DNA from: Minisyncoccota bacterium
GTDB taxonomy: Bacteria > Patescibacteriota > Minisyncoccia > Phycocordibacterales > CAIJYI01
Length of the DNA stretch: 64,000 bases
Assembly (NCBI GenBank): GCA_023229825.1
Contig: JALNYN010000007.1
Location: 11,284 to 75,283, forward strand
Reading direction: 5' to 3'
Position numbers and translations under genes: made by a program. The first letter of the stretch is position 1. Each line of letters begins with the position of its first letter. The notes beneath the pieces were generated by a model. It was given only the letters and a program-made list of their open reading frames with translations, made no database searches and was not told the origin of the DNA. Below are positions 8,401 through 17,600 of this stretch, in pieces.

Positions 8401-9068
8401 GGAGCGGTATCGAATCTGAGGAAGTATGTTATACCGCTTTCTGGACCAACGTCCACAAACGGATACCATGGCGTACGCTCACGGGTCGCCAGCAATTCTA
8501 TCAAGATCACGCATGGATGATCGCGTTCGGTGAAGGTTTCGCGGTATACAAACCGCCGATCGACACGAAAACGATCGAGTCTGTGCTGGGATTTTCCAAG
8601 AATGGAAATAAAGAAATAGTTTTGAATTGGATCACCCCGCATCAAAAATGGGGAATTCACTCGAACTTTTCCGATAACCTGAGAATGCTGACGCTCTCGC
8701 GCGGAGGTCCGAATGCATGGATTTCCGAAGATGATGCAAAAGAGGCGGGTATCGTCGATAACGATTGGATCGAGATATGGAATGAAAACGGTACGCTCGC
8801 GGTTCGCGCGGTTTTAAGCCAGCGCGTTCCTCGGGGAATGATCCTTATGTATCACGCTCAGGAAAAGAACGTGAATATGCCGCAAGCGGAGATGAGCGGA
8901 AAACGAGGAGGGATACACAACAGCGTCACTCGCACGGTCGTGAAGCCGACGCACATGATCGGCGGCTACGCGCAGCTTTCTTACGGTTTCAATTATTACG
9001 GAACCGTCGGATCGAATCGCGATGAGTTCGTCATCGTGCGCAAAATGAAACAAGACGTAAAATGGTAA
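5430..9068 (+). CDS. narG: Respiratory nitrate reductase alpha subunit NarG
   Basis: A 1212-aa Mo-bisMGD catalytic subunit that reduces nitrate to nitrite. The N-terminal FS0 [4Fe-4S] ligands are visible as His47, Cys51, Cys55 (THGVNCTGSCSW) and Cys90 (RGCPRGAS). The Mo-ligand aspartate lies in SFYDWYCDLPP (about 212-222), followed by GEQTDVPESADWYNS as in Escherichia coli NarG. Length matches the family. There is no twin-arginine signal, so the active site should face the cytoplasm. AGAAGGAG lies about 7 nt before the ATG. First gene of narGHJI. Confidence 0.97.
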   Translation: MKRTLDKLSRLFGKTSNEHEVVTEESRDWERLYRDRLGVQKTVRSTHGVNCTGSCSWEIQVKNGLVIGEVQKTDYPRTRPGLPNHEPRGCPRGASASWYLYSAARLKHPLARGALVRIWREARKTLDPVSAWASIVEDPEKTKSYKTKRGMGGFVRLTWDEAMEIIAAANIYTIKKYGPDRVVGFSPIPAMSMASYSGGTRYLSLIGGANLSFYDWYCDLPPSSPQVWGEQTDVPESADWYNSKYILVWGSNVPQTRTPDAHFLSESRYNGTKSVVVSSDYSEAVKFADLWMHPKQGHDAALAMAMGHVILNEYHSKNRSLYFSEYCKAYTDMPLLVALEEKDGTFQAGRFLRASDFDQTMKEEKSEWKTVLINERTGNIAVPNGSIGFRWDESGKWNLLSEEITPRLSLLGTEDETVKVSMPYFGGDESENILLRSVPVKKFFLNGKEVLAATVYDLLLANYGVSRDPDVTEESYNEVAPYTPAWAEKHCGVSKELIIKVAREFAENADKTLGRSMIILGAAINHWYHSDMTYRGIMNMLMMCGCVGQSGGGWAHYVGQEKLRPQTGWAPLAFATDWSRPPRQMNGTSFFYTHSDQWRFEKLKVSEILSPLADTSLGNSHLYDWNTRAIRMGWLPTLPALDVNSLEIAKKADRAGISPSEYVVSGLKDGTIRFACEDPDKEENYPRNLFLWRSNLLGSSGKGHEYLLKYLLGTQSAVLGNESKDMKPTDSEWREDPPEGKLDLFVVLDFRKSTSVLYADIALPSATWYEKDDMNTSDMHPFIHPLQAAVDPLFESKTDWEIFRSVAKKFAELTEGNLGVEKDVVLTPLLHDSPGELGQPFGEVKDWKKGECEPVPGKTMPNITVVERDYPNTYKKFTSVGPLLSKLGNGGKGISWNTEKEVDGLKAINGCVEEEGVSKGMPKIESAVQACEMILEFAPETNGAVAVRSWEALEKITGLSLADLAKPREADKIRFKDIVVQPRKIISSPIWSGIESEEVCYTAFWTNVHKRIPWRTLTGRQQFYQDHAWMIAFGEGFAVYKPPIDTKTIESVLGFSKNGNKEIVLNWITPHQKWGIHSNFSDNLRMLTLSRGGPNAWISEDDAKEAGIVDNDWIEIWNENGTLAVRAVLSQRVPRGMILMYHAQEKNVNMPQAEMSGKRGGIHNSVTRTVVKPTHMIGGYAQLSYGFNYYGTVGSNRDEFVIVRKMKQDVKW

Positions 9069-9123
9069 AACAAATCGCGTCCGGCGGCAGCGTCGGACGC
9101 CACTCTGAACAAAGGAGGCAACT

Positions 9124-10653
9124 ATGAAGATCAGAGCGCAAATTGCCATGGTTTTGAATCTCGACAAATGCATCGGCTGCCACACCTGTTCCGTCGTCTG
9201 CAAGAATTTGTGGACATCGCGGAAAGGCGCCGAGTACCAATGGTGGAACAATGTCGAAACGAAACCGGGCACGGGATTTCCCACGAATTGGGAAGACCAA
9301 GAAAAATTTCAAGGAGGATGGGTTCTCAACAAAGCGGGAAAACTGGAATTGAAACAAGGCGCGAAACTTAAACTTCTCGCCAATATCTTTGATAATCCGA
9401 ATATGCCAAGCCTGGCGGAGGACTATTATGATCCGTTCACTTTCGATTATGATTATTTGGAAACTGCTCCGGAAGGTCTCACGACCCCGCCGACGGCGAA
9501 ACCGCGGTCGGTAGTCACGGGCGAACCGATGAAAAAGATCGAAAAAGGTCCGAACTGGGAAGATGATCTCGGAGGAGAATTTGAAAAACGAGGAAAAGAT
9601 AAAAACTTTGAAGGTATTCAAAAAGAGATGCATTCTTTATTTGAAACCACCTTCATGGCGTATCTGCCTCGGCTTTGCGAACATTGTCTTAATCCCTCGT
9701 GCGTCGCTTCGTGCCCAACGGGTTCGATCTACAAACGCGCGGAAGACGGCATTGTTCTCATCGATCAGGACAAATGCCGAGGCTGGCGCATGTGCGTTTC
9801 GGGGTGTCCTTATAAAAAGATATTCTTTAACTGGGATACGAAAAAATCCGAAAAGTGCGTTTTCTGTTTTCCTCGGATCGAGGCGGGTCTTCCGACCTTG
9901 TGTTCGGAATCCTGCGTAGGACGTATTCGATATCTTGGCGTTATTCTTTATGATGCCGATCGTATCGAAGAAGCCGCCAGCGCCGCGAACGAGCAAGACC
10001 TGTACGAAGAACAGCTGAAAATATTCCTTGATCCGCACGATGGCAACATTGCGCGCATTGCGGAAGAACAAGGCATTCCTCCGTCTTGGATCGAAGCGGC
10101 GAGAAGATCGCCCGTCTATAAAATGGCGGTCGAGTGGAAGATCGCGTTTCCTCTCCACCCCGAGTGGAGAACGATGCCCATGGTATGGTATGTACCGCCG
10201 CTTTCTCCGATCACGTCGGCCGCGGAAAATGGGCTTATCGCAAAAAAAGGATTTTTCCCCGATATAGAATCGCTTCGAATTCCGGTGAGATATCTCGCCA
10301 ATCTGTTAACGGCGGGAAGTGAGGCTCCTATTGTGCTGGCGTTGAAACGTTTGATCGCGATGCGGGAATACCGGCGCGAAAAAACGCTGAACAGCGAAGA
10401 AAAGAGCGAATTTTTGCGGGAGGCCGGACTGACGGAAAAGCAAGCCGAAGAAATGTACCGATATCTCGGTATCGCAGACTATGAAGATCGGTTCGTCATT
10501 CCGACGAGCCATAAAGAATATGCTCTGAATGCTTTTGATGAAAAGGGCGCGTGCGGGTTCACTTCCGGAAACGGTTGTGCGCACGGCGAAACTCCTTCAT
10601 TGGAAGACCTTTCGGTCCGCTTGGGTCATCGAAAGAAAAAAATGGAGATATGA
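9124..10653 (+). CDS. narH: Respiratory nitrate reductase beta subunit NarH
   Basis: A 509-aa electron-transfer subunit with four cysteine clusters: CIGCHTCSVVC (from residue 16), CEHCLNPSCVASCP, CRGWRMCVSGCP and CVFCFPRIEAGLPTLC with SESC. The Trp in CRGWRMC replaces a Cys, which is the mark of the [3Fe-4S] centre FS4. It passes electrons from NarI haem to NarG. The gene lies 55 bp after narG with an AAAGGAGG ribosome-binding site; it runs into narJ with a 1-bp gap. Confidence 0.97.
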   Translation: MKIRAQIAMVLNLDKCIGCHTCSVVCKNLWTSRKGAEYQWWNNVETKPGTGFPTNWEDQEKFQGGWVLNKAGKLELKQGAKLKLLANIFDNPNMPSLAEDYYDPFTFDYDYLETAPEGLTTPPTAKPRSVVTGEPMKKIEKGPNWEDDLGGEFEKRGKDKNFEGIQKEMHSLFETTFMAYLPRLCEHCLNPSCVASCPTGSIYKRAEDGIVLIDQDKCRGWRMCVSGCPYKKIFFNWDTKKSEKCVFCFPRIEAGLPTLCSESCVGRIRYLGVILYDADRIEEAASAANEQDLYEEQLKIFLDPHDGNIARIAEEQGIPPSWIEAARRSPVYKMAVEWKIAFPLHPEWRTMPMVWYVPPLSPITSAAENGLIAKKGFFPDIESLRIPVRYLANLLTAGSEAPIVLALKRLIAMREYRREKTLNSEEKSEFLREAGLTEKQAEEMYRYLGIADYEDRFVIPTSHKEYALNAFDEKGACGFTSGNGCAHGETPSLEDLSVRLGHRKKKMEI

Positions 10654-10654
10654 A

Positions 10655-11185
10655 ATGAAAACTTATCTTATTCTCTCGCTTCTTCTCGAATATCCGAGCG
10701 CGGAATGCGTCGAAAACATCGGAGGTCTTGAAGATATCCTCCACGAAGAAGCTGATGAAAACAAAGGGGCGGCGGAAGTGCTTGCCCCGCTCTTTGAGAA
10801 ATTAAAGGCGGAACCTTTGCTTTCTCTTGAAATGCATTACACTGATACTTTTGAACAGGGAAGAGGCAATTCGCTTTTTCTCTATGAACATCTGTACGGC
10901 GAGGATGCCGCGCGAGGACTGGCGCTTTCCGATCTTCTGGAGAAGTACGCTTCGCACGATTTCGTCGCGCAAAGCGGAGAGCTGCCGGATTTTGTTCCGG
11001 ACGTCTTGGAATATCTTTCCGTTCTTTCAAAAGAAGAAGCGGAAGAAATTCTGGGAAGGACGATACACTTGTTTGCCGTTATAAAGAATAATCTCATGAA
11101 GAGGGAAAGCGCATACGCAGCAGTATTTGAAGTACTGGAGAGTATGTCGCCGATCGCTCCGCAACCACTGGAGGCCTTGCTATGA
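10655..11185 (+). CDS. narJ: Nitrate reductase assembly chaperone NarJ
   Basis: A 176-aa, acidic, all-helical protein of the NarJ/TorD family. The motif HYTDTFEQGRGNSLFLYEHL (about residues 58-77) corresponds to the conserved YVxTFDxxxxxSLYLxxH of NarJ. It would help insert the molybdenum cofactor in NarG and docking to NarI. The start is set at 10655, right after the narH stop, with GGAGA upstream. Shorter than the about 236 aa of E. coli NarJ, mainly at the C-terminus. The stop overlaps the narI start. Confidence 0.92.
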   Translation: MKTYLILSLLLEYPSAECVENIGGLEDILHEEADENKGAAEVLAPLFEKLKAEPLLSLEMHYTDTFEQGRGNSLFLYEHLYGEDAARGLALSDLLEKYASHDFVAQSGELPDFVPDVLEYLSVLSKEEAEEILGRTIHLFAVIKNNLMKRESAYAAVFEVLESMSPIAPQPLEALL

Positions 11186-11874
11186 ATTATTTTCTTTTCG
11201 GCATTTATCCGTATATCGCACTCGCCATCTGCATCGTGGGATGCCGGTATCGCTACCGTCATTATCCTGAAAGCTGGAAGGCGAGTTCAGATATGTTTCT
11301 CGAAACCGACCGGCTGCATCGGCTCAGCTTAAGGATCCTCCATTGGGGCATTTTCTTGCTCCTCGGCGGACACGTAGTCGGACTGTTAACTCCGCATGAG
11401 ATATACGAGCCCTTTATTTCCATCGCTCACAAGCAAATGCTGGCGATGGTCGGAGGAGGCGTATTTGGAGGAATGGTTCTCGTAGGCCTTTCGCTTTTGC
11501 TTTTTCGAAGAATATATTTTCTGAGAGTTCGCAGAACGAGCGTGCCGATGGATTATGTAGTTCTCGTTTCGCTTTTACTAAGCGTTATGACAGGACTCGC
11601 AACCATTCCCGTTTCAGCCGGTCATCCTCATGGAGACGTTATGATCGCACTCTCAAGCTGGGCGCAGAATATAGTCACCTTTCAGCCGGGCGCTGCCGAT
11701 CTGGTCGCCGGTGTTCCGTTGATCTACAAGATCCATATCTTTATTGGAATGACAACGCTCTTTACGCTTTTGCCGTTCGGACGGCTGATACATGCAATAA
11801 GCGGTGTTGCCGCCATTGCGGTCTATCCGTTCCGTCCTTGGCAGGTCGTTCGTCTCTTGAGGTGGCGAAAATAG
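11182..11874 (+). CDS. narI: Respiratory nitrate reductase gamma subunit NarI (cytochrome b)
   Basis: A 230-aa membrane protein with five helices that oxidises quinol and anchors NarGH. The four haem-b ligands are in place: His54 (LHWG), His64 (GGHVV), His185 (KIHIF) and His204 (LIHAI), nearly the same positions as in E. coli. The start overlaps the narJ stop by 4 bp (ATGA), indicating translational coupling. Two haems would have to be made or acquired; no haem gene lies in the window. Last gene of the operon before a strong terminator. Confidence 0.95.
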   Translation: MNYFLFGIYPYIALAICIVGCRYRYRHYPESWKASSDMFLETDRLHRLSLRILHWGIFLLLGGHVVGLLTPHEIYEPFISIAHKQMLAMVGGGVFGGMVLVGLSLLLFRRIYFLRVRRTSVPMDYVVLVSLLLSVMTGLATIPVSAGHPHGDVMIALSSWAQNIVTFQPGAADLVAGVPLIYKIHIFIGMTTLFTLLPFGRLIHAISGVAAIAVYPFRPWQVVRLLRWRK

Positions 11875-11906
11875 CCAAACAGTATAATTGTTCTTTTAAC
11901 TTATCC

Positions 11907-11936
11907 CCGCTCCGACATTCGTCGGAGCGGTTTTTT
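11907..11936 (+). terminator. Terminator of the nar operon
   Basis: A perfect 10-bp GC-rich stem (CCGCTCCGAC with GTCGGAGCGG) with ATTC loop and TTTTTT, 33 nt after narI. Confidence 0.95.
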
Positions 11937-11946
11937 ATGTCCGAAT

Positions 11947-13134
11947 TTATCTCTTTTTCACGGTAAACACGAATTGATATGCGGACGGTTCGATCTTTAC
12001 TCCGGCAACGGCGGCGGGCAATACTTCGATGAGCGTGACCTCTTCCGCTTCGGTCGTGATCATTTTTCCGAGCGCAAACTCTTGCAGCGCTGTTCCGAGC
12101 CCGCTTATCATGAGAGCTTTCATGCGGACGGTACCCGCCTGAATGCATTGTACGTTCGCCGGGCATCGGCTGTCTTCGAGCAGTTCTCTCGGGGCGATCG
12201 AAACATCCGACGCGGTTTTTTTCTCACCGATACTTACCATTACGGTTTCTTTTTGGGAAGCTTTCGCCGCAGCCAGAAAATTTACGCTTTTGAGAATACT
12301 CTCCTGCACCGCATCTTTTTCGGTTCGGTTCGTAAAGACAAAAGTGTATCGCGTGCCGTTCTTGGTGGTTTGATAAGCGACGAACGGGGGATCCATAGAG
12401 AGAGAAATATCCCATCGGACGGAACCGACCTCGTCCGATTCCTGAAAGATCGAGCCTTTAAAGTATTTTGGAATTCCCGGCCGGATCGGCTGGATCATGA
12501 AAGTAAATTCCGTTCCGATGCTTCGAAATGAAACTTCAATACCGGTCGGCATGGTTCTTATTTCCGGGGGAAAATTCGAACCGGCGCTCGCGGGATATTT
12601 AAACGAAACTCCTTTTTCGTCGTTCGTATAGATCGCCCAGTTTTTTATTATTTCCGGATCGGATGCCGGATCAGGGGCGGGGCACACGACATTATCGACG
12701 AACCATCCGTCTGCGGTTTTTTTGACATATGCGCGAACATCGAGACTTTGATCGCCGAAAGATTCTTTTACCGTAACTATGGATGATCGCTCGTCGACAG
12801 CTTTGACATCGCCCATCAAAATACTCTCGGGAAGGTTTTGCGCACAGACGATCGGATCGGCTCCGAGTTTGGCGATGCCCGCGGCGGCAATATTCTTTTC
12901 AAGATCGACTGTCGAAACTCCGGTATGGCTTTGGCAGTATTCGGAAACTTTCTCTTTTGCCTCGCGCGGAGGATCTTTCACGCAATTCTGATAATTATTA
13001 TAAAATGCAAGTACCGCTGTTTTAGGGTCTTCTGTCGGTGCGGTATTATTCGGCGAGAAATAAAAAAAATACAGAACCGATCCGACCGCCGCCAGCACGG
13101 CCGCAAAAATTATTTTTTTTGTGTAGGTATTCAT
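11947..13134 (-). CDS. Membrane-anchored extracytoplasmic protein of unknown function
   Basis: 395 aa. Residues about 6-25 form one N-terminal membrane helix (KIIFAAVLAAVGSVLYFFYF), the rest is predicted outside. About residues 38-130 resemble a DUF3828/lumazine-type 'YxxYxxC' extracytoplasmic module; two later beta-rich parts follow (about 150-290 and 290-395). No catalytic motif recognised. The start at 13134 sits 6 nt after a TATAGT -10 box (13141-13146, reading leftward), with no ribosome-binding site, which suggests a leaderless mRNA. It converges on the nar operon. Confidence 0.75.
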   Translation of the reverse strand: MNTYTKKIIFAAVLAAVGSVLYFFYFSPNNTAPTEDPKTAVLAFYNNYQNCVKDPPREAKEKVSEYCQSHTGVSTVDLEKNIAAAGIAKLGADPIVCAQNLPESILMGDVKAVDERSSIVTVKESFGDQSLDVRAYVKKTADGWFVDNVVCPAPDPASDPEIIKNWAIYTNDEKGVSFKYPASAGSNFPPEIRTMPTGIEVSFRSIGTEFTFMIQPIRPGIPKYFKGSIFQESDEVGSVRWDISLSMDPPFVAYQTTKNGTRYTFVFTNRTEKDAVQESILKSVNFLAAAKASQKETVMVSIGEKKTASDVSIAPRELLEDSRCPANVQCIQAGTVRMKALMISGLGTALQEFALGKMITTEAEEVTLIEVLPAAVAGVKIEPSAYQFVFTVKKR

Positions 13135-13327
13135 GGAAATACTATACCACATTCGATCTACCGCACAAAAAGTTTTTGCCGCCGGACGGGGGTTGTACCC
13201 CCGTTCGAAACGTTTGAACTGACAGATAAGCTTTTGTTTTTCGCACCCAACTTTTAGCAGACATCACAAACGTCATGAACGGGAGTGCAACTCCCGTCCG
13301 GCGGACGACGTACGGAATGTGAGTAAA

Positions 13328-13356
13328 AAAGAAGACCTTTAAAAAAGGTCTTCTTT
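13328..13356 (-). terminator. Terminator of the small secreted-protein gene
   Basis: A 13-bp perfect stem (AAAGAAGACCTTT with AAAGGTCTTCTTT) with a 3-nt loop, followed leftward by T6. Confidence 0.92.
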
Positions 13357-13367
13357 ATAAACTAAGT

Positions 13368-13862
13368 TTAATTTCCGTAACCGGCTGGCGACGCGTGCGC
13401 GAACCAGAGGTGTCCCGGGCCGTAGGAAAGGTCCTTGCCCTGATCCATGATCACGGCAAATTGTCCCCAGATACCATATCCGCCCTCGGGGATCAAAGTA
13501 GGATCTGCGACGTAATCGCCGACCCATTTGATCTTATAATGCCAAACGGCTCCGGATCCGTCCTTTCCGCTGCCGTTCCATTCATTATTTTCCCAAGCAT
13601 CATAGCCGTTGGGATCGGTCCAGCCTTCGGCATTACCCCTATCCCATTCCGCGTTCCATTTCATGATCAGCTTGTCGTTTGCATAGTCGCCGAGATAATC
13701 GGCCGGCAAGCCTTTTTCAAGAGACCAGCTTTCTCCCGTTCCATTAAATATTCGCGCGGTATCGTTATAACCGAATTCATCGAATCCTCCTCCTGCAAGC
13801 GCGGAACCCGCACCGGCAAAAATAACTCCAGCGATCGCTAATGTAAATAATGTTTTGTTCAT
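13368..13862 (-). CDS. Small secreted protein, function unknown
   Basis: 164 aa with a clear signal peptide (MNKTLFTLAIAGVIFAGAG, cleavage likely after SALA at about residue 23). The mature part is rich in Trp, Gly and Asp (W45, W68, W72, W79, W89, W93, W105, W112 approximately), has no cysteine, and looks like a compact beta protein. Repeated W-N/D patterns (KWNAEWDRGNAEGWTD) are the main feature. I do not recognise the family; similar short exported proteins occur in Parcubacteria. No enzyme motif visible. Confidence 0.75.
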   Translation of the reverse strand: MNKTLFTLAIAGVIFAGAGSALAGGGFDEFGYNDTARIFNGTGESWSLEKGLPADYLGDYANDKLIMKWNAEWDRGNAEGWTDPNGYDAWENNEWNGSGKDGSGAVWHYKIKWVGDYVADPTLIPEGGYGIWGQFAVIMDQGKDLSYGPGHLWFAHASPAGYGN

Positions 13863-13969
13863 AAGATATTTATTTGTTTATCAAACTTGAATAAGTATCG
13901 ACCGCATCCGTTCGTCCGAACGTCGTAACTATTATAACGCTTGATTGATGTAAATAAAATGAGAATAAA

Positions 13970-13994
13970 AAAGCTCCGACCTCGTCGGAGCTTT
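13970..13994 (-). terminator. Terminator of the 13999-14541 gene
   Basis: An 11-bp perfect stem (AAAGCTCCGAC with GTCGGAGCTTT) with CTC loop and a leftward T tract, overlapping the end of the gene by a few bases. Confidence 0.9.
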
Positions 13995-13998
13995 GCGG

Positions 13999-14541
13999 TT
14001 ACTTGTACCAGTTTATCGTTGTGCCATGTTTTTCAAGATCGGCGCGAACTTCGTCCCAATTTTTCCAGACGATGTATACTGTCTGAAGCAGAGGAAGGAC
14101 GGTCCTTCCTTCGACCGGAAAATACAGCCATATGCCGCCTGATCGCGATTTAGCATCGTAGAAGGGGCTGAACACAGAGCGGGCTATCTCAATATTGCAG
14201 ATATCTTCCGCTTTGAGTAAACCTTCCTGCAATGCCGTTGCCACAGAAGAGAACTTCATGGATTTCTTAAACCACTCGCTTTCATCTGCCGGTTCAAAAA
14301 GTTCAAAATCCTCAAAATACATGTCGGGATTTGGGACAGGTATTTTTGTCGACCGTAAGTCGTCTTTGGTGGGCCAGCCAAATTGACCATAGAGCACATA
14401 GAGCCTTAACTCCGGCTTGGTATCGAGCACTTTAAAAGTTTCTTTTCCGTTTATTTTCGCATAGTCCGCATTTCTTCCTATGTAGATCTGATTGTATACG
14501 CGTCCTTTTTGAAGTTCTTTCCAGCTATTTAATTTCTTCAT
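13999..14541 (-). CDS. Hypothetical protein
   Basis: A 180-aa soluble protein, rich in aromatic residues, without signal or membrane segment. The start at 14541 follows AAGGTGG at a 4-nt spacing, and the upstream extension is rejected for that reason. Segments such as LYGQFGWPTKDDLRS and GGIWLYFPVEGRTVLPLLQTVY suggest an alpha/beta fold, but no family could be named. Transcribed away from the large secreted gene at 14651; the 109-bp gap between them must hold both promoters. Confidence 0.65.
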   Translation of the reverse strand: MKKLNSWKELQKGRVYNQIYIGRNADYAKINGKETFKVLDTKPELRLYVLYGQFGWPTKDDLRSTKIPVPNPDMYFEDFELFEPADESEWFKKSMKFSSVATALQEGLLKAEDICNIEIARSVFSPFYDAKSRSGGIWLYFPVEGRTVLPLLQTVYIVWKNWDEVRADLEKHGTTINWYK

Positions 14542-14650
14542 TTTTCCACCTTCGGAGAACAATTCCGAACTAGAGAATATCACTAAAGACTTGCTTTGTC
14601 AAAGTGCACGCGCCGACACCCCCCTCGTTCATTAATTTATCATATTCATC

Positions 14651-17600
14651 ATGAAGAATCGTTATCTATTATTAAATTTTATCAAAATTAAGATCACCTA
14701 TATGAACGCAAGAAGTAAACGCTACGCACTGCCGGTATTGTCCGGCGTTGTTTTGTCCTCAATGCTTTTTTATTTAAGCGATGATAGTATCGGAGCTCCG
14801 ATAAATCTCGTGCAAAATCCTTCGGTGGAGAATGGCACCGCCGTTCCTAACTCGTGGCAAAAAGGCCGCTGGGGTGCGAACACTGTGACCTATACCTATC
14901 CCGAAGCCGGACTCGCCGGAACGAAGTCGGTTCGTGTCGACATGACGGCACATACTGATGGAGATGCGAAATGGTATTTTTCCGAAGTAGCGGTGAAGCC
15001 GTCAACGAAATATGTATTTTCAAATAAATATATTTCCAATGTTTCAACGACCTACACCATTCAATATAAAAATACCAGCGGAGCGTTCTCATATGCCGCG
15101 CTCGGAACAGTTCCGGCTGTTCCATCCGCGACGCAAAAACAATTTACTTTTACCACTCCTGCAAATGCGGTTGCGATGACAGTTTTTCATCATATCAATG
15201 CGGTCGGTTATCTGATCACCGACGACTATTCCCTTATGGAAGAAACAGCCGTCGCTGATACGGTTTCTCCAAGCACCTCCATTCTCGCACCGGGAAATGG
15301 AAATGAAGTGTCAGGTATCGTGGCGGTAAACGCAAGCGCAAGCGATAACGTCGGCGTCGTCGGCGTATCGCTGCTTGTAGATGGGGCGGTAATTGGCGCC
15401 GAAGATCTTTCTTCTCCTTATGAATTTTCTCTTGATACCCGCGCTTTTTCGAACGGTTCTCATTCGCTCGCGGCCAGAGCAAGAGATGCGGCCGGAAATA
15501 TCGGAACGAGTACGCCGGTTAATGTCAGTATCAATAACTCGGTTTCCGGAAGCAACCTAATACAAAACGACTCGCTGGAAACCGCAGGCACAAATGGCAA
15601 CCCGCTTTCATGGATGCGCGGAGGCTGGGGGCAAAATACTCCCGTATTCACTTATCCCGTAACCGGTCAGCAAGGAGCGAAAGCGGCAAAGCTCGAGATC
15701 ACCTCATACGTGAGCGGCGATGCCAAATGGTATTTTTCGGAAGTGCCGGTAACGGCGGGTGCGATCTATAATTTCAAGGATATGTATCGGTCCACGGTCG
15801 CGAGTTCGCTCGTTGCTCAATTTGCCGTGTCCGGCGGATACCAATATCAGTTCATCGCCGATCTTCCGGTTGCCGCCAACTGGACGGAGACAAATTACAA
15901 TATTACCGTACCGGCCGGAGCTGCAAAGATGACCGTTTTTCACCTGCTTTCTTCTGTCGGCACGCTTGAAACCGACGCGTTCTCTTTGATGAGCAACTCG
16001 GCAGATCTTACGGCTCCCTCTGTAAACATTACTTCTCCGGTTCCGCTCTCGACGATCTCGGGAACGGTGACTGTTAATGCCTCATCGACCGACAATGTCG
16101 CCGTTGCCGAAGTGGAACTTTTTGTTGACGGCGCGCCTGCGGGGGTTAAAGATATTTCTTCCCCTTACGCGTTCGTTATCGATACTGCTGCTTTTTCCAA
16201 CGGTTCGCATACGCTGCTTGCTAAAGCAAAAGATACTTCCGGAAATATCGGATCGAGCGAAGGCGTGTCGGTTACGGTTTCAAATACTCCATCAGGCACT
16301 CCCGGTTTTGAAGCACAGACCATAGCAGGAGGTTTGATGCTTCCGACCAGCATGGCTTTTTCTCCGGACGGACGAATTTTTATCGCAGAAAAGAACGGAA
16401 TCATCCGCGCCGTTAAGAACGGTGCTTTGCTTCCGAATCCGGTGATCACCCTTACGGATGTGAATACGTACGGCGATCGCGGTTTGATCGGCATCGCCGC
16501 GGATCCGAATTTCATCGACAACGGGTATTTGTATTTGTCGTATACTTTTGAAAACTCTCCGGGGGCGAACTTTTCCGGTTCGAAGACCGCGAGGATCGTA
16601 CGGGTTACCGTCATCGGCGACGAAGCGAGTGAATCAAGCAAGAAGATCCTTGTCGGCAGCGTAGGCGGCACAGCGGGATCTCCTTCCTGCGACAATTTCG
16701 CGGTGACGTCTGATTGCATCCCGTCCGATTCTTCCAGCCATAGTGCGGGAGGACTTCGATTCGGTCCGGACGGCAAACTGTACGCTTCTCTCGGAGAGGG
16801 AGCAAGTTTCGATTATGTCGACGTTAGAGCCCTTCGCTCGCAGAATCTCGACAGCCTTGGCGGAAAGATCTTGCGGATCAATGCCGACGGCACCGCACCT
16901 TCTGATAATCCGTTCTATAACGGCGATCCGAATTCGAATCGCTCGAAGGTTTACGCCTATGGAATGCGCAACACGTTTCGATTCAATTTCCGGCCGTCCG
17001 ACGGAGCGCTTTTCGCAGGAGACGTTGGATGGAGCACTTGGGAAGAGATCAATAGGATCCTTCCCGGGAAAAATTACGGGTGGCCCTGCAAAGAAGGCAA
17101 TGCGCCGACAACGATAGCGCCCGGCGGTCCGGGGTACAATTGTCAGGCAGCAGGAGCTGTTGATCCCATATATTTTTACCAGCATGATCAGGCGGGTGCG
17201 GGAGCCGTAACGGCGGGAGCATTTCCTACCGGCTCCGCTTATCCGGCGGAATATTCGAACTCGCTCTTCTTCGGAGACTTCGCTCAGAATTTCATTCGAC
17301 GCATTACTCTCGATGAGAACAATAATGTTTTATCTGTCCGAGAAGACATCATCGATAACCCCGGAGGTCCCGTCGATCTGTCAACGGGTCTCGACGGAAA
17401 CGTCTATTATATTTCCATTTATAAAGGAACGCTCGAAAGACTGGTGTATACGACGGGGAACAGGAATCCTTCGGCCGTGATAAACGCATCGCGCACCTCG
17501 GGCCTCGCTCCTCTTTCCGTGCAATTTTCTTCGGAGGGATCGTCTGATCCGAACGGTGACGCTCTTGAATATCGCTGGACATTCGGCGACGGTGCGACTT

